Of a stretch of DNA of 64,000 nucleotides, positions 1-10,324 are shown one piece after another. Origin of the DNA: Pleurocapsa sp. PCC 7327 (lineage in GTDB: Bacteria > Cyanobacteriota > Cyanobacteriia > Cyanobacteriales > Microcystaceae); assembly GCF_000317025.1 (NCBI RefSeq), contig NC_019689.1, positions 186,001-250,000 of the forward strand, written 5' to 3'. Made by a program: the position numbers and the translations under genes. The stretch's first letter is position 1. Every line of letters starts with the position of its first letter. Under the pieces are notes generated by a model. The model was not told the DNA's origin. It searched no databases and was given only the letters and a program-made list of their open reading frames with translations.

Positions 1-260
1 CAGTCCCATTTTTGAGCCGATTAGCATAATAGCAATAATCACGCTAGTTTGTCAAATATTTTTCTGGCAAGTAAATTTACCCTCTTAGAAGAGAAATGTA
101 GTCACGATTCCGCAAGCCTTAAGTCGAGCTTGTTGCTCTTAGCTCAGTCCAGGTAGTTGTTCGATCGCCCAATCACAAGGTTGCATCGCATCAGCTCCAA
201 TTAAATTTAATTATTTTTTAATAGTTCTGCGATCGACTCAAAATGTAACGAAATGCAAAG

Positions 261-266
261 TATAAT
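261..266 (+). promoter_or_regulatory. candidate -10 box upstream of crtP
   Basis: A perfect TATAAT hexamer lies 50 bases before the crtP start codon, which would give a 5' leader of roughly 45 bases. I see no good TTGACA-like -35 box at the usual distance, so this rests on the -10 alone. The rest of 1-316 is AT-rich and non-coding; nothing else in it is recognisable. Confidence 0.35.
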
Positions 267-298
267 GGAATGACACAATAAACATTCAGCATAAATAG

Positions 299-1750
<1,452 letters not shown>

Positions 1751-1892
1751 GTTGCTTGCCGTGTCATTGATTTTGAATTGTTAATATTCAGATTGCTAAT
1801 CGAATGAGACAATTCTAAATGTTTAATGGCTGAGGAGCGGTCAAACACCATCCTTCACCTCTTAAACGGATAATCGTTCTGAGAAGCGATGA

Positions 1893-2819
1893 ATGCTGCA
1901 ATTGCCTAAACCAACCCCACCCAAAAAACCGCTAGTCTCCCTTTCTGAGTCCTACGAATTCTGCCGCCACATGACGGCAGAATACGCCAAGACGTTCTAC
2001 CTTGGCTCTCTGTTGCTACCAAAAGAAAAACGCAAAGCCATTTGGGCTATTTATGCCTGGTGTCGTCGCACTGATGAATTGGTAGATGGCGTGAAGTCAG
2101 AGTCTACAACTCCAACAACTCTAGAACAATGGGAGCAACAACTTGAGTTACTGTTTGCAGGGCATCCTGTAGACGATATGGATGTAGCTTTAACCGACAC
2201 GGTTAAAAATTTCTCTATCGATATTCAACCCTTTCGAGACATGATTGCGGGACAAAGGATGGACTTAGATCGCAATCGCTATGAAACCTTTGAAGAGCTT
2301 AAACTGTACTGTTATCGAGTAGCAGGAACAGTCGGATTAATTACTAATCCTATATGGGGAATCGGCAATAGCAATAGTACCGTTCCTTGGGAAAGTCAAC
2401 AAAAACTTTATGAACCAAGAGAAGAAGCGATCGCGCTAGGAATTGCCATGCAATTGACTAATATTCTCCGAGATGTTGGAGAAGATGCTCAACGAGGTCG
2501 AATTTATCTCCCTCTCGAAGATTTAAGGCTCTTTGATTACACCGAAGAAGACTTAATGAAAGGCGTTATCGACGATCGCTGGCGTGCCTTAATGCGCTTT
2601 CAAATTCAACGGGCGAGACAATATTATCATCAAGCAGAAAAAGGAATTCGCTACTTAGATTCTCGTTTGCCCGTTTGGGCGGCTTTGATGCTCTATCAAG
2701 GCATTTTAGACGCGATCGAACGCAACCAGTACGATGTTTTCACCAAAAGAGCTTTTGTTTCTAAAGGAGAAAAAATTCTGTCGTTGCCTGTCGCTTGGTT
2801 GAGGGCACAAGTGCTTTAA
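1893..2819 (+). CDS. crtB: phytoene synthase
   Basis: Joins two geranylgeranyl diphosphates head to head to make 15-cis-phytoene, the substrate of the neighbouring crtP product. The 308 residues contain both aspartate-rich motifs that hold the magnesium-diphosphate: DELVD at 61-65 and DVGED at 194-198, the latter within the family hallmark QLTNILRDVGEDAQRGR. The sequence is full length and shows no internal damage. It lies 142 bases after crtP on the same strand. The intergenic stretch has no obvious terminator, which supports one transcript. An alternative as another squalene/phytoene-synthase-family enzyme is unlikely given the crtP partner. Confidence 0.97.
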   Translation: MLQLPKPTPPKKPLVSLSESYEFCRHMTAEYAKTFYLGSLLLPKEKRKAIWAIYAWCRRTDELVDGVKSESTTPTTLEQWEQQLELLFAGHPVDDMDVALTDTVKNFSIDIQPFRDMIAGQRMDLDRNRYETFEELKLYCYRVAGTVGLITNPIWGIGNSNSTVPWESQQKLYEPREEAIALGIAMQLTNILRDVGEDAQRGRIYLPLEDLRLFDYTEEDLMKGVIDDRWRALMRFQIQRARQYYHQAEKGIRYLDSRLPVWAALMLYQGILDAIERNQYDVFTKRAFVSKGEKILSLPVAWLRAQVL

Positions 2820-2894
2820 CCAGCGAGCAGCTATCAGCGATGAGTCATCTGTAATAGCATGAGGAACGCTGGAAAATAACCCGATAAAACTCAG

Positions 2895-3977
2895 TTAACT
2901 CAGTGCCTCGGATAGATAGTCGGCTGTCGATTCGACCAAAGGAATGATATTTTCATAAAGCATGCGTGTCGGACCGATAATGCCCACGCTACCTGCTGGA
3001 TTATCTCCCTGTCGATAAACGGCAGAAATTAAGGTACAAGAACGCATCGATTCTAGCGGATTTTCCGAGCCGATTTTTATACTAACTCGCCTGCTGAGCG
3101 TTTCTGATTCGGGGAATTCAAAAATAATCGGCAAAAGTCGATCTTGTTCCTCTTCTAACAAGTGCAATAAAGTTTGCACTTGTTGCAGTTGAGAGAATTC
3201 TGGCTGTCGCAATACTTCGGAAACTCCATGAATCATAATTGGAATCAATGGAGAATAGTGAAAGCGATGACTTAATTCTTTTAATAACGTTTTTAGGAAA
3301 TTAGCATACCGCGTAAATTCTTGATCGATTTCCTGCCAATCTAAAGTCACTAATTCTGTCAGCGATCGCCTGCGTAATTTACTATTCAAAAAGTTAGTTA
3401 AAATTTGCAATTCTTCTTCGACTCCTTCCAAATTTTCCTGGCTTTCTTCTAATCCCAGATTGGATGTATCCATCAAAACTGATTGAGTTTGATAGCTATC
3501 CGTGACGATAATTAACATTACTTGAGAGGAAGAAACTCGAACGAGCTGTAAGTGACGCAATTGATTGGGAGACGTTTGAGGCATAGTAATTAAAGCAATA
3601 TAACCGCTTAAATTAGCGAGAATTTGCGTCGCCCTTTGCAGAAGAGCCTCATAACTCCACTTCTCCCAATTTAATTGTTGGTTCAGCAGTTGTTCGATTT
3701 TCCGTCCTATTTTCTCATCCGGTACAATCAGTCTGTCGACATAAATTCGATATCCCCAATCCGAAGGAATTCGCCCGGCAGAAGTGTGAGGTTGATACAA
3801 TAAACCTTCTTTTTCTAATCGTCCCAGCGCATTCCGAATTGTCGCCGAACTTAGGCTAAAATTGTACTCTTCAACCAAGGTTTTTGAGCCGACAGGTTCT
3901 GCCGTAGCAATGTAGTGTTGAATCGTTGCTTTAAGAATATTTTGATAGCGTTCTGTTAAGTATGGTCGCTCGATCAT
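2895..3977 (-). CDS. hrcA: heat-inducible transcription repressor HrcA
   Basis: HrcA represses chaperonin operons by binding the CIRCE inverted repeat and is tuned by GroEL. The N-terminus (ERYQNILKATIQHYIATAEPVGSKTL) is the winged-helix DNA-binding domain, with the family signature SSATIRNALGRLEKEGLLYQPHTSAGRIPS at about residues 45-75; the rest is the GAF-like dimer and insertion region. I take the ATG at 3977 as the start; an upstream in-frame TTG would add only five residues. I see no CIRCE element in front of this gene or in the window, so the chaperonin targets must lie elsewhere. It is convergent with crtB, 75 bases away. Confidence 0.95.
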   Translation of the reverse strand: MIERPYLTERYQNILKATIQHYIATAEPVGSKTLVEEYNFSLSSATIRNALGRLEKEGLLYQPHTSAGRIPSDWGYRIYVDRLIVPDEKIGRKIEQLLNQQLNWEKWSYEALLQRATQILANLSGYIALITMPQTSPNQLRHLQLVRVSSSQVMLIIVTDSYQTQSVLMDTSNLGLEESQENLEGVEEELQILTNFLNSKLRRRSLTELVTLDWQEIDQEFTRYANFLKTLLKELSHRFHYSPLIPIMIHGVSEVLRQPEFSQLQQVQTLLHLLEEEQDRLLPIIFEFPESETLSRRVSIKIGSENPLESMRSCTLISAVYRQGDNPAGSVGIIGPTRMLYENIIPLVESTADYLSEALS

Positions 3978-4252
3978 ACGGTATAGCAACAAAGAAACAG
4001 ATTTTTTTAAAAAGGTTATCCAATGAATTTTCGTCAGTATAACTGGTTAAGTACTAAAAATGTAAACCCCACAGATATATTCCCTCTTTAAGATAACTTT
4101 TCCAACTGTGGAGGTCGAGTAAAGAAACTTTCTAAGGGCGGAGGATAGAGGAACCTGGGAGAGTTAAGAGAAGCGTGGGTAGGGGTGGCGACTGGGAGAG
4201 GGGAACACTGGCACAAGAGGAAGAAGAGGAACGAGGCAAACTACTAACCACT

Positions 4253-4319
4253 GTACGGGCGGGTTTTTGATCCTAAGTGTTGATAAATTTCTAGCATTTT
4301 TAGATAAACTCGCCCCTAC
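4253..4319. repeat. MITE-like short inverted-repeat element
   Basis: Arms GTACGGGCGGGTTT (4253-4266) and AAACTCGCCCCTAC (4306-4319) are reverse complements at 12 of 14 positions and flank a 39-base AT-rich core. The GTAGGGGCGGGTTT type of arm is a familiar dispersed repeat in cyanobacterial intergenic DNA. The 463-base gap 3978-4440 holds this element and, at 4360-4380, a run of the heptamer TAATGAC; I see no convincing gene there. Confidence 0.6.
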
Positions 4320-4440
4320 TAACTCATCCCCAATCCCCAATACTTTCATCCTTTCATCAAATGACTAATGACTAATGACCAAGAGGTTTACCTTTAAAAT
4401 CGAATCACTGGTAACTGCCTTGTGTCTTCACTTCCGCCTT

Positions 4441-4773
4441 CTAATATCGAGGCACGTTGGGATCGACTAAAAGAGAATAGGCATCGATCCCGCCGGCAAC
4501 GTTTTTAACATTGGTAAAGCCATGATTTTGTAACCACTGGCACATCTGAGCGGAACGCACGCCATGGTGGCACATTACTAACGTTTCAACATCGGGATCG
4601 AAGCGCGTCTTAATTTGTTGTGACCATTGTTCGTATTGACTGAGAGGAAGTACCTCAAATCCTTCGAGAGAGGCTATTTCCACTTCTTCGGGTTCTCTCA
4701 CGTCAATCAATTGCAATTGGGAATCTCGTTTGGCAAGACGTAGTGCCAATTCTTCAACGCTAATTTGGGACAT
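4441..4773 (-). CDS. rhodanese-like domain protein
   Basis: Single-domain rhodanese of 110 residues, probably a cytoplasmic sulfur-transfer protein carrying a persulfide. It has the CH2A-type motif QLIDVREPEE at residues 21-30 and an active-site loop CHHGVRS with catalytic Cys68, as in the GlpE/PspE group. I prefer the ATG at 4773: GGAG is placed six bases before it, whereas the ATG at 4785 has a purine run only two bases away. The specific sulfur acceptor cannot be told from sequence. It is monocistronic in appearance, divergent from the DUF3352-type gene. Confidence 0.9.
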   Translation of the reverse strand: MSQISVEELALRLAKRDSQLQLIDVREPEEVEIASLEGFEVLPLSQYEQWSQQIKTRFDPDVETLVMCHHGVRSAQMCQWLQNHGFTNVKNVAGGIDAYSLLVDPNVPRY

Positions 4774-5023
4774 CGATCGCTCCATAACCTTTTTGAGAAG
4801 ATACTTCTATAGGAATATTTGTTAATAGATTAGCAAATGGAAAGAGCGATCGCGCCCCAAGCAAGGTATGCTAGACCATTGGAAGACCTAAAATACCAAT
4901 TCGCAATTGACAATTAGTCAGCAGCGCTGGGTATCAGGCTCCCTCAAGGAGCATCTTTAGCGCTCTTTTTTAGCAATGGTATAACCCAAATCAGTGACAA
5001 CCGATAACTGATAACTGATAGCC

Positions 5024-6709
5024 GTGAAACTTCGCTCTTTTTTGCTCGTTCTTGCCACCGTTGCCGTCGTGCTGTTAGCTATTGCTGGCGGGAGTTTGTA
5101 TTGGATTTTGGCTCAAAGTCCGCTCCCTTTGGTCAAAGGAGGAGTGACAGACCAACCAACGGCGGCGATCTTCGTTCCCAAACAAGCCCCCGTAATGGTG
5201 TCGCTGTTGGTCAATCCCGATCGCCTGGAGTCCTTTGCACAATTAACCGCCTATCCCAAAAACCGACGGCGATCGCGCGGCGAGATAGAACAAGTAGAAA
5301 GAAGTTTATTAGCCAACACGGGTTTGGACTATCAAAAAGAAATTCGACCCTGGATTGGGGATGAAATCACCCTCTCGGTCACTTCTCTCGACTTCGATCG
5401 CGATCCGGCTAACGGAGTGCGACCGGGCTATTTACTCGTGGTGAGAACGAAAGATCCGGAACTGGCGCGGGAGTTCCTCCAATTATCCTATTCCAAACAG
5501 GCGATCGCGGGCACTTTCGATCTCGTTTTTGAACGATACAAAGGAATCGATCTCATTTACAAGCGACCCCTGCAACCCCCGCTAAAGACCAGTTTTCTTG
5601 CCAGTGCCGTCGTTGGCGATTTCGTTCTCTTTGCCAACGATCCCAAAGTGTTGCGAGATGCCATTAACAACGTTCAAGTAGCAGCTCTCAACTTAAAAAA
5701 TTCTCCCTATTATCAGGAAGCTCTGCAAACCATCCTCGAACCTCGAATCGGCGTTGTCTACGCTAACCTTCCTGCCGTTTCTGCCTGGATCGCCAATGCT
5801 CCCGCGCCAGAAACCCCCGAAGTGCGACAGATACTTACGGTAGCCCTATCGCTGAAGTCCCAGGGATTGGTTGCTCAGACGGCACTTATCGGCGTAGCGG
5901 GAGCGGAAAACCAAGCGCCTGCGTTAGCCGCACCCGTGGGAGCTTTGGCATACGTCCCCGGCGACGCGATTTTGACGGCGGCGGGGACGAATTTAAAGCA
6001 GTTTTGGACGCAAATCGAGACGGGATTAGAACCCGATAGTCCACTTCAGCAAATTTTCAATCAAGCGCTTAACCTCCTGCAAGAACCTCTAGGAATTAAT
6101 TTGCCTCAAGAAATTTTTGATTGGGTTCGAGGCGAATATAGCCTCGCTCTGGTACCGCACCCCAATGGAGGCGAACCGGATTGGATCTTTATTGCCGAGA
6201 AAACGGCCGATGCGAATGCTGACGAAGCGATCGCACATTTAGATGCGCTGGCAAAAGAACAAGGATATAGCGTTGGCAATTTGCCCCTACTAGATAAGAC
6301 TGTCACTGCATGGACGAAACTATCGACTTCTGCTGGGAAAGGATTGGATAGTTTGGCGCGTTTGCAGGCAACGGTCAGCGGAGTCCATACGAGCGTCGAT
6401 AAATACGAGATTTTTGCTACTTCTGTGGAAGCGATGGCAAAAGCCTTGCAAGATGCAGAACGTTCCCTAGTCAATAGCCAAAAATTTCAACAAGCAATTT
6501 CTGCCTTGCCAACCGAAAATGATGGTTATTTCTATATCGATTGGAATCAAAGCGAACCAATTCTCGACGAAAAATTTCCCCTGGTTCGCGTCGTTGAATT
6601 GGCTGTCAAACCGCTGTTTAAAAACTTGCGATCGCTCACGATTAGCAGTCAAGGCAGCCAAAATAGTATCCGTCGCGCGACTATCTTTTTTAATCTAGGA
6701 GTCAGGTAA
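5024..6709 (+). CDS. DUF3352-type exported or membrane-anchored protein
   Basis: A 561-residue protein with a strong N-terminal hydrophobic segment (about residues 5-27, LLVLATVAVVLLAIAGGSLY) acting as signal or anchor, followed by a large soluble region predicted to lie outside the cytoplasmic membrane. The layout (PTAAIFVPKQAPVMVSLLVN after the anchor, later YVPGDAILTAAGTNLKQFW) matches the DUF3352 family that is widespread in cyanobacteria and has no established function. The predicted start is GTG with a short leader. A terminator-like hairpin follows at 6755-6788. Confidence 0.8.
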   Translation: MKLRSFLLVLATVAVVLLAIAGGSLYWILAQSPLPLVKGGVTDQPTAAIFVPKQAPVMVSLLVNPDRLESFAQLTAYPKNRRRSRGEIEQVERSLLANTGLDYQKEIRPWIGDEITLSVTSLDFDRDPANGVRPGYLLVVRTKDPELAREFLQLSYSKQAIAGTFDLVFERYKGIDLIYKRPLQPPLKTSFLASAVVGDFVLFANDPKVLRDAINNVQVAALNLKNSPYYQEALQTILEPRIGVVYANLPAVSAWIANAPAPETPEVRQILTVALSLKSQGLVAQTALIGVAGAENQAPALAAPVGALAYVPGDAILTAAGTNLKQFWTQIETGLEPDSPLQQIFNQALNLLQEPLGINLPQEIFDWVRGEYSLALVPHPNGGEPDWIFIAEKTADANADEAIAHLDALAKEQGYSVGNLPLLDKTVTAWTKLSTSAGKGLDSLARLQATVSGVHTSVDKYEIFATSVEAMAKALQDAERSLVNSQKFQQAISALPTENDGYFYIDWNQSEPILDEKFPLVRVVELAVKPLFKNLRSLTISSQGSQNSIRRATIFFNLGVR

Positions 6710-6754
6710 AGGATAGGGAACTAATGCCAACGTTAGAATTCCTGAAACAACTAG

Positions 6755-6788
6755 GAGCGATTTCTTCAACAACGCGATCGCTCTTTTT
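6755..6788 (+). terminator. probable rho-independent terminator
   Basis: GAGCGAT (6755-6761) pairs with ATCGCTC (6777-6783) and is followed directly by five T residues. It sits 45 bases after the DUF3352-type gene. The stem is only seven pairs and overlaps a HIP1 site, so the call is moderate. Confidence 0.55.
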
Positions 6789-6813
6789 AGTCAAGTAAAT
6801 TTTGACCGTGCCT

Positions 6814-7482
6814 TTAGCTAGAAAATGTCCGATAGCGCCATTTATTAAGCTGCCAAGACGCGATCGCTGACGGACTTTGCAACTCTGCCACTTGACTTTT
6901 CAGTCTAACGATCAGTTTAGCTTGTTGTTCGCACTGCTGTTGCAAATTCCCATAACTTTCTGCTTTTTCTTTGGCTAGCTTTCGCTCAAAGGCTAACTGA
7001 TTTTGTAAGTAGCTAATATCTCGCTCCTTGACTTCCAACTGCTGTTGTAAATAGCTAATATCCCGCTCCTTGGCTTCCAACTGCTGTTGCAGTGCCTCAT
7101 AGCTTTCTATCCGTTCTTTGGGGAGTTTTTGCTCGACAGCCAATCGCTCTTGTAACTCTTTAATCATACGGTCTTTGGCTTCCAACTGCTGTTTGAGCAG
7201 ATCGCTTTCGTCTGCTGGCGCTGTTTTTGCAGGAATCTGGTCGCTGGAAGTATCGACAGAATTTGCTTCGCTGGATTCAACTGTTGGCGAGTCGCTTGCG
7301 TGCGATCGCACTTTCTGTTTTTCTTCAGCTTTGTCTGAGGCTGGCTTTTCACCATTGGCATTAGGCACGGTCTCAAAACCCATCAAAGCCATCCAGCTCA
7401 TCCACACTCGAGCCATTGCTTCAGTCCAAGACTGAGCGGATTCTTTGGCTGCTTTATTCCAAAAAGCCATATTTTTTTCCAT
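6814..7482 (-). CDS. coiled-coil protein with 14-residue repeats
   Basis: A 222-residue protein of unknown function. The first 40 residues (KAAKESAQSWTEAMARVWMSWMALMGFE) form an amphipathic, Trp/Met-rich helix, then a Ser/Thr/Glu-rich linker to about residue 90, then a long coiled coil to the C-terminus. In the coil the unit QLExKERDISYLQx occurs twice in tandem at near-identity, with looser copies on both sides (QLEAKDRMIKELQE), visible also as repeated DNA at 7000-7190. The start has an excellent AAGGAGG five bases before the ATG at 7482. There is no signal peptide, so it is cytoplasmic or peripheral. The helix-plus-coil design suggests a scaffold; this is inference. Confidence 0.75.
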   Translation of the reverse strand: MEKNMAFWNKAAKESAQSWTEAMARVWMSWMALMGFETVPNANGEKPASDKAEEKQKVRSHASDSPTVESSEANSVDTSSDQIPAKTAPADESDLLKQQLEAKDRMIKELQERLAVEQKLPKERIESYEALQQQLEAKERDISYLQQQLEVKERDISYLQNQLAFERKLAKEKAESYGNLQQQCEQQAKLIVRLKSQVAELQSPSAIASWQLNKWRYRTFSS

Positions 7483-7691
7483 ATATCCCTCCTTATAGAT
7501 CCGATTGCGAGTCTATTTAAGATGCAAAAAACGGATTTTGCTAGTTCTCCTTTGCCTTCATTTATAGCTCGTTATGCCAACCAGTATCTCTCGAACTCGA
7601 ATAGAGTTTTCTATCCTTAGTTTAACTTTTATTATTTTTTACAAAGGCGAGATTTTTTTATGATTATGCTTTTAGAAATTACTCTTTGCTA

Positions 7692-7835
7692 AAGACGAAG
7701 CCAGTCGCGATCGCGACGGCAAATCTAGGAACTCCCGATCGCGCCAAAGCTAAGATGGTTGGAGCGACCGATTATCTGACGAAACCTTTTTCTCGTTTGG
7801 AGTTTCTCAAAATATTTTCTAAATACTCATTTTAA
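7692..7835 (+). pseudogene. remnant of a response-regulator receiver domain
   Basis: Reading the plus strand from about 7692 gives TKPVAIATANLG and then DRAKAKMVGATDYLTKPF, ending FLKIFSKYSF and a stop at 7833-7835. This is the last third of a CheY-like receiver domain: the invariant Lys-Pro before the final helix is present, but the phosphoacceptor half and any start are missing. It is all that can be recognised in the 388-base gap between the coiled-coil gene and the DedA gene. Confidence 0.6.
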
Positions 7836-7870
7836 TTAAACTTTTCAAAAACGGGAGATCTACCTTCTCT

Positions 7871-8500
7871 TCATCCTCCAGCCTGTTGTTTCAGTTTGCG
7901 AGATCCTCGCCAATAGGTTACGGTAACCCAGGCTACGACCAACAGCAGAGCCAGAATTCCAAATTGGGTAATTCCATGTACCAATTGATGCAAAGGAATT
8001 AATCGTCCGCAGAAAAACGATAAAGTTACCATAATCGATGCCCAAATAGCAGCTCCACCAAAATTACACAATAAAAATTGCGAGTAGGGCATTTGAGCGA
8101 TTCCCGCCATTGGTCCGGCAAAAATCCGCAACAACGTGACAAATCGACCGAAAAATACGGCTCTAGGAGCGTTGAGACCGAACTGTTTTCTCGCTTTTTC
8201 TAGTTGGTGTTCGTGAATGTTAAAAAAGCGTCCCAACTGCAATAAAAATTGCCAGCCACCGCTCCTGCCGATCCAGTAACCTAAATTATCGCCAAAAACC
8301 GCTCCTGCGATCGCGCTTGCCAGCACAAGCCAGTAGTTTAACTCCCCACTCCCCGCTAAGAAGCCTCCAACTATAGTGATTGTCTCGCCAGGAATGGGAA
8401 TCCCCATATTTTCTAAAGCGATCCCAATAAAGACAGCCCAATAACCGTATTGACTTGCAAATTCCTGGATGTTATCTAGCGACAAAAGCTCTAATGACAT
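7871..8500 (-). CDS. DedA family membrane protein
   Basis: A 209-residue polytopic inner-membrane protein of the DedA/SNARE-associated (VTT) family, whose members act in membrane-lipid recycling and envelope homeostasis. The signature region ALENMGIPIPGETITIVGGFLAGSG is at about residues 28-52, followed by GDNLGYWIGRSGG and the conserved FFGRFVTLLRIFAGPMAGIAQMPYSQFL. Four or more hydrophobic segments follow. Full length for the family. Transported lipid not predictable. Start ATG at 8500. Confidence 0.92.
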   Translation of the reverse strand: MSLELLSLDNIQEFASQYGYWAVFIGIALENMGIPIPGETITIVGGFLAGSGELNYWLVLASAIAGAVFGDNLGYWIGRSGGWQFLLQLGRFFNIHEHQLEKARKQFGLNAPRAVFFGRFVTLLRIFAGPMAGIAQMPYSQFLLCNFGGAAIWASIMVTLSFFCGRLIPLHQLVHGITQFGILALLLVVAWVTVTYWRGSRKLKQQAGG

Positions 8501-8609
8501 TTAAACCGTTCTTTACAAAGGTTTACTTCTTATCACATCTTGACGCGATCCAGGCATAAGTGTCAATTTCAAAGAAAAAGGAAGAAGGAAAAAATTTTGC
8601 CTTTTACCT

Positions 8610-8858
8610 TTAAGTTGGTATTGGTTCGCCGGGGCGAAGTTTTGCCCATTTGCCAGTTTCGCGCAAGAAACTGTTGCAGCCGACAACATCCCACTCCATT
8701 TCAATGTATTCGCCTTTAGTACGAATATTGACGTTGATAGTAGGTTCGTTTGGCTCGAAATCAGGATTTTCGGTTAAATGGGGTTGTTGATGCTGATGTT
8801 CTACCGAGTGGTAAGTTTGGCAGCGATCGATAAAGTAGCAGTTCACACAAATACACAT
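8610..8858 (-). CDS. ycf34: Ycf34 family protein
   Basis: An 82-residue protein beginning MCICVNCYFIDRC with four clustered cysteines, then TYHSVEHQHQQPHL and the conserved PTINVNIRT core. This is the Ycf34 family of cyanobacteria and red-algal plastids; Ycf34 of Synechocystis was reported to bind an iron-sulfur cluster and to affect photosynthetic electron transport. The N-terminal cysteines at positions 2, 4, 7 and 13 fit cluster binding. It is divergent from the nucleotidyltransferase gene with a 111-base gap. Confidence 0.9.
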   Translation of the reverse strand: MCICVNCYFIDRCQTYHSVEHQHQQPHLTENPDFEPNEPTINVNIRTKGEYIEMEWDVVGCNSFLRETGKWAKLRPGEPIPT

Positions 8859-8969
8859 GGCTCTAACTCGATCCCACTTTTTTGTTAATCTAGCTCAGGC
8901 AAGCCATTGATGACCAACTCTTTAGATTGATTTTTGTAAAGTATTGATTTTTCTAAAGTTCTGAATTGA

Positions 8970-10208
8970 ATGTTCTGGCAAAAAAAATTAGCGCTTTTAC
9001 TTGGGAACCATTTGCCTTTCAGTATAGATTGTCTGCCGCCGACGGCTTGTCTGGTTGGTGGTGCGGTACGCGATGCGCTGCTAGATCGCCAAAGAGATTA
9101 TTTGGACTTAGACTTTGTTTTGCCAGAATTAGCGGTAGAGGTGGCACGAAGAATTGCCGAGCACTATCGAGCTGGATTCGTCGTCCTAGACGAACAGCGT
9201 CGGATTGCTAGAGTAGTCTTTAAACAGGGGACGGTAGATTTTGCCCAGCAGGAAGGAGACAGCCTAGAAACCGATTTACGACGACGGGATTTTACCATTA
9301 ATGCGATCGCTTACAATCCCCACCGACAGGAGTTAATCGATCCGCTAGGGGGATTAGTCGATCTAGAGCAAAGAAAGCTGAGAATGGTGTCGCAAGGCAA
9401 TCTTAAAGACGATCCCCTGCGTTTATTACGAGCTTACCGCCAAGCTGCCCAACTGAATTTCACCATCGAAGCAACTACGAGAGCAACGATTCGTCAATTA
9501 GCGCCTCTGCTGGGCACAATAGCGGCAGAAAGGGTACAAAACGAGTTGGGGCATTTACTGGCTCATCCCAGCAGAGGAAATATTTGGTTGGCGGCAGCTT
9601 GGGAAGATGGGTTGCTCAAACCTTGGCTTAAAAATACAACGGCAGAAAAATTACAACAAGTCGAAAGGGTAGAACGGTCGGCTGACATCTTGCCAGATCT
9701 CGTTAATAAACCCTTTTCCCTATCTCCAGAAACCATCGAGATGGCAAAGCTTGCCTGCTTGTTGGCTTCTAATCCAGAAGAAGCCGAAATGGAGCTAGTT
9801 AAATTAAAGTACTCTCGCGCCCATATTCGGACGATTACAACGGCTTTAAAATATTTGCCTCAATTGCAGCAGAATGCTACTTCTATGAGCCTTAGAGAGC
9901 AATATTTTTTCTTCTTAGGCGTGGGAGACGTTTTTCCAACTTTAGCGTTGTTAGCCATGGCTGTAGGAGTCGATCGCGATGCAATTGCCATGCTAGCTAA
10001 TCGCTATTTCGATAGGAGCGATCCCGTTGCTCATCCCAAGCCATTAGTTAAGGGTCACGACTTGATAAAACATCTTGGCCTTGCATCTGGTCCGGCGATC
10101 GGCAAATTACTCACTGAGCTGCAAATAGCCTACATCGAAGGCAAAATTTCCACGGCTGGAGAAGCATTGCATCTGGCTAAGATTCTCTTGCAATCTAACA
10201 ATTTTTAG
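8970..10208 (+). CDS. CCA tRNA nucleotidyltransferase / poly(A) polymerase family
   Basis: A class II nucleotidyltransferase of 412 residues that adds CCA, or part of it, to tRNA 3' ends, or acts as a poly(A) polymerase. The catalytic head is clear: LVGGAVRDALLDRQRDYLDLDFVLPE at about residues 28-53, containing the two metal-binding aspartates (DLD), then RRDFTINAIAY and DPLRLLRAYRQAAQLNF, the nucleotide-selecting neck. The C-terminal half is the helical body. Cyanobacteria often carry more than one family member with divided tasks, and the exact activity (CCA, A-only or poly(A)) cannot be read from sequence, so no symbol is given. Confidence 0.88.
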   Translation: MFWQKKLALLLGNHLPFSIDCLPPTACLVGGAVRDALLDRQRDYLDLDFVLPELAVEVARRIAEHYRAGFVVLDEQRRIARVVFKQGTVDFAQQEGDSLETDLRRRDFTINAIAYNPHRQELIDPLGGLVDLEQRKLRMVSQGNLKDDPLRLLRAYRQAAQLNFTIEATTRATIRQLAPLLGTIAAERVQNELGHLLAHPSRGNIWLAAAWEDGLLKPWLKNTTAEKLQQVERVERSADILPDLVNKPFSLSPETIEMAKLACLLASNPEEAEMELVKLKYSRAHIRTITTALKYLPQLQQNATSMSLREQYFFFLGVGDVFPTLALLAMAVGVDRDAIAMLANRYFDRSDPVAHPKPLVKGHDLIKHLGLASGPAIGKLLTELQIAYIEGKISTAGEALHLAKILLQSNNF

Positions 10209-10324
10209 ATATATGGAGCATTCGATTGAAAGATAAACTTAGACTGACTACTATATCAATTTCGTTAAGGTGGAAATTATGTAGTATTTAAAGAATCCTA
10301 ACAGCAGAAAGATGAACTTTTTTT

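Noticed and set aside
3978-4100. CIRCE operator in front of hrcA
   Set aside because: No TTAGCACTC-type inverted repeat is present.
4164-4349. 61-residue minus-strand reading frame
   Set aside because: It overlaps the MITE-like element and heptamer run, has low-complexity Pro/Val content and no family resemblance.
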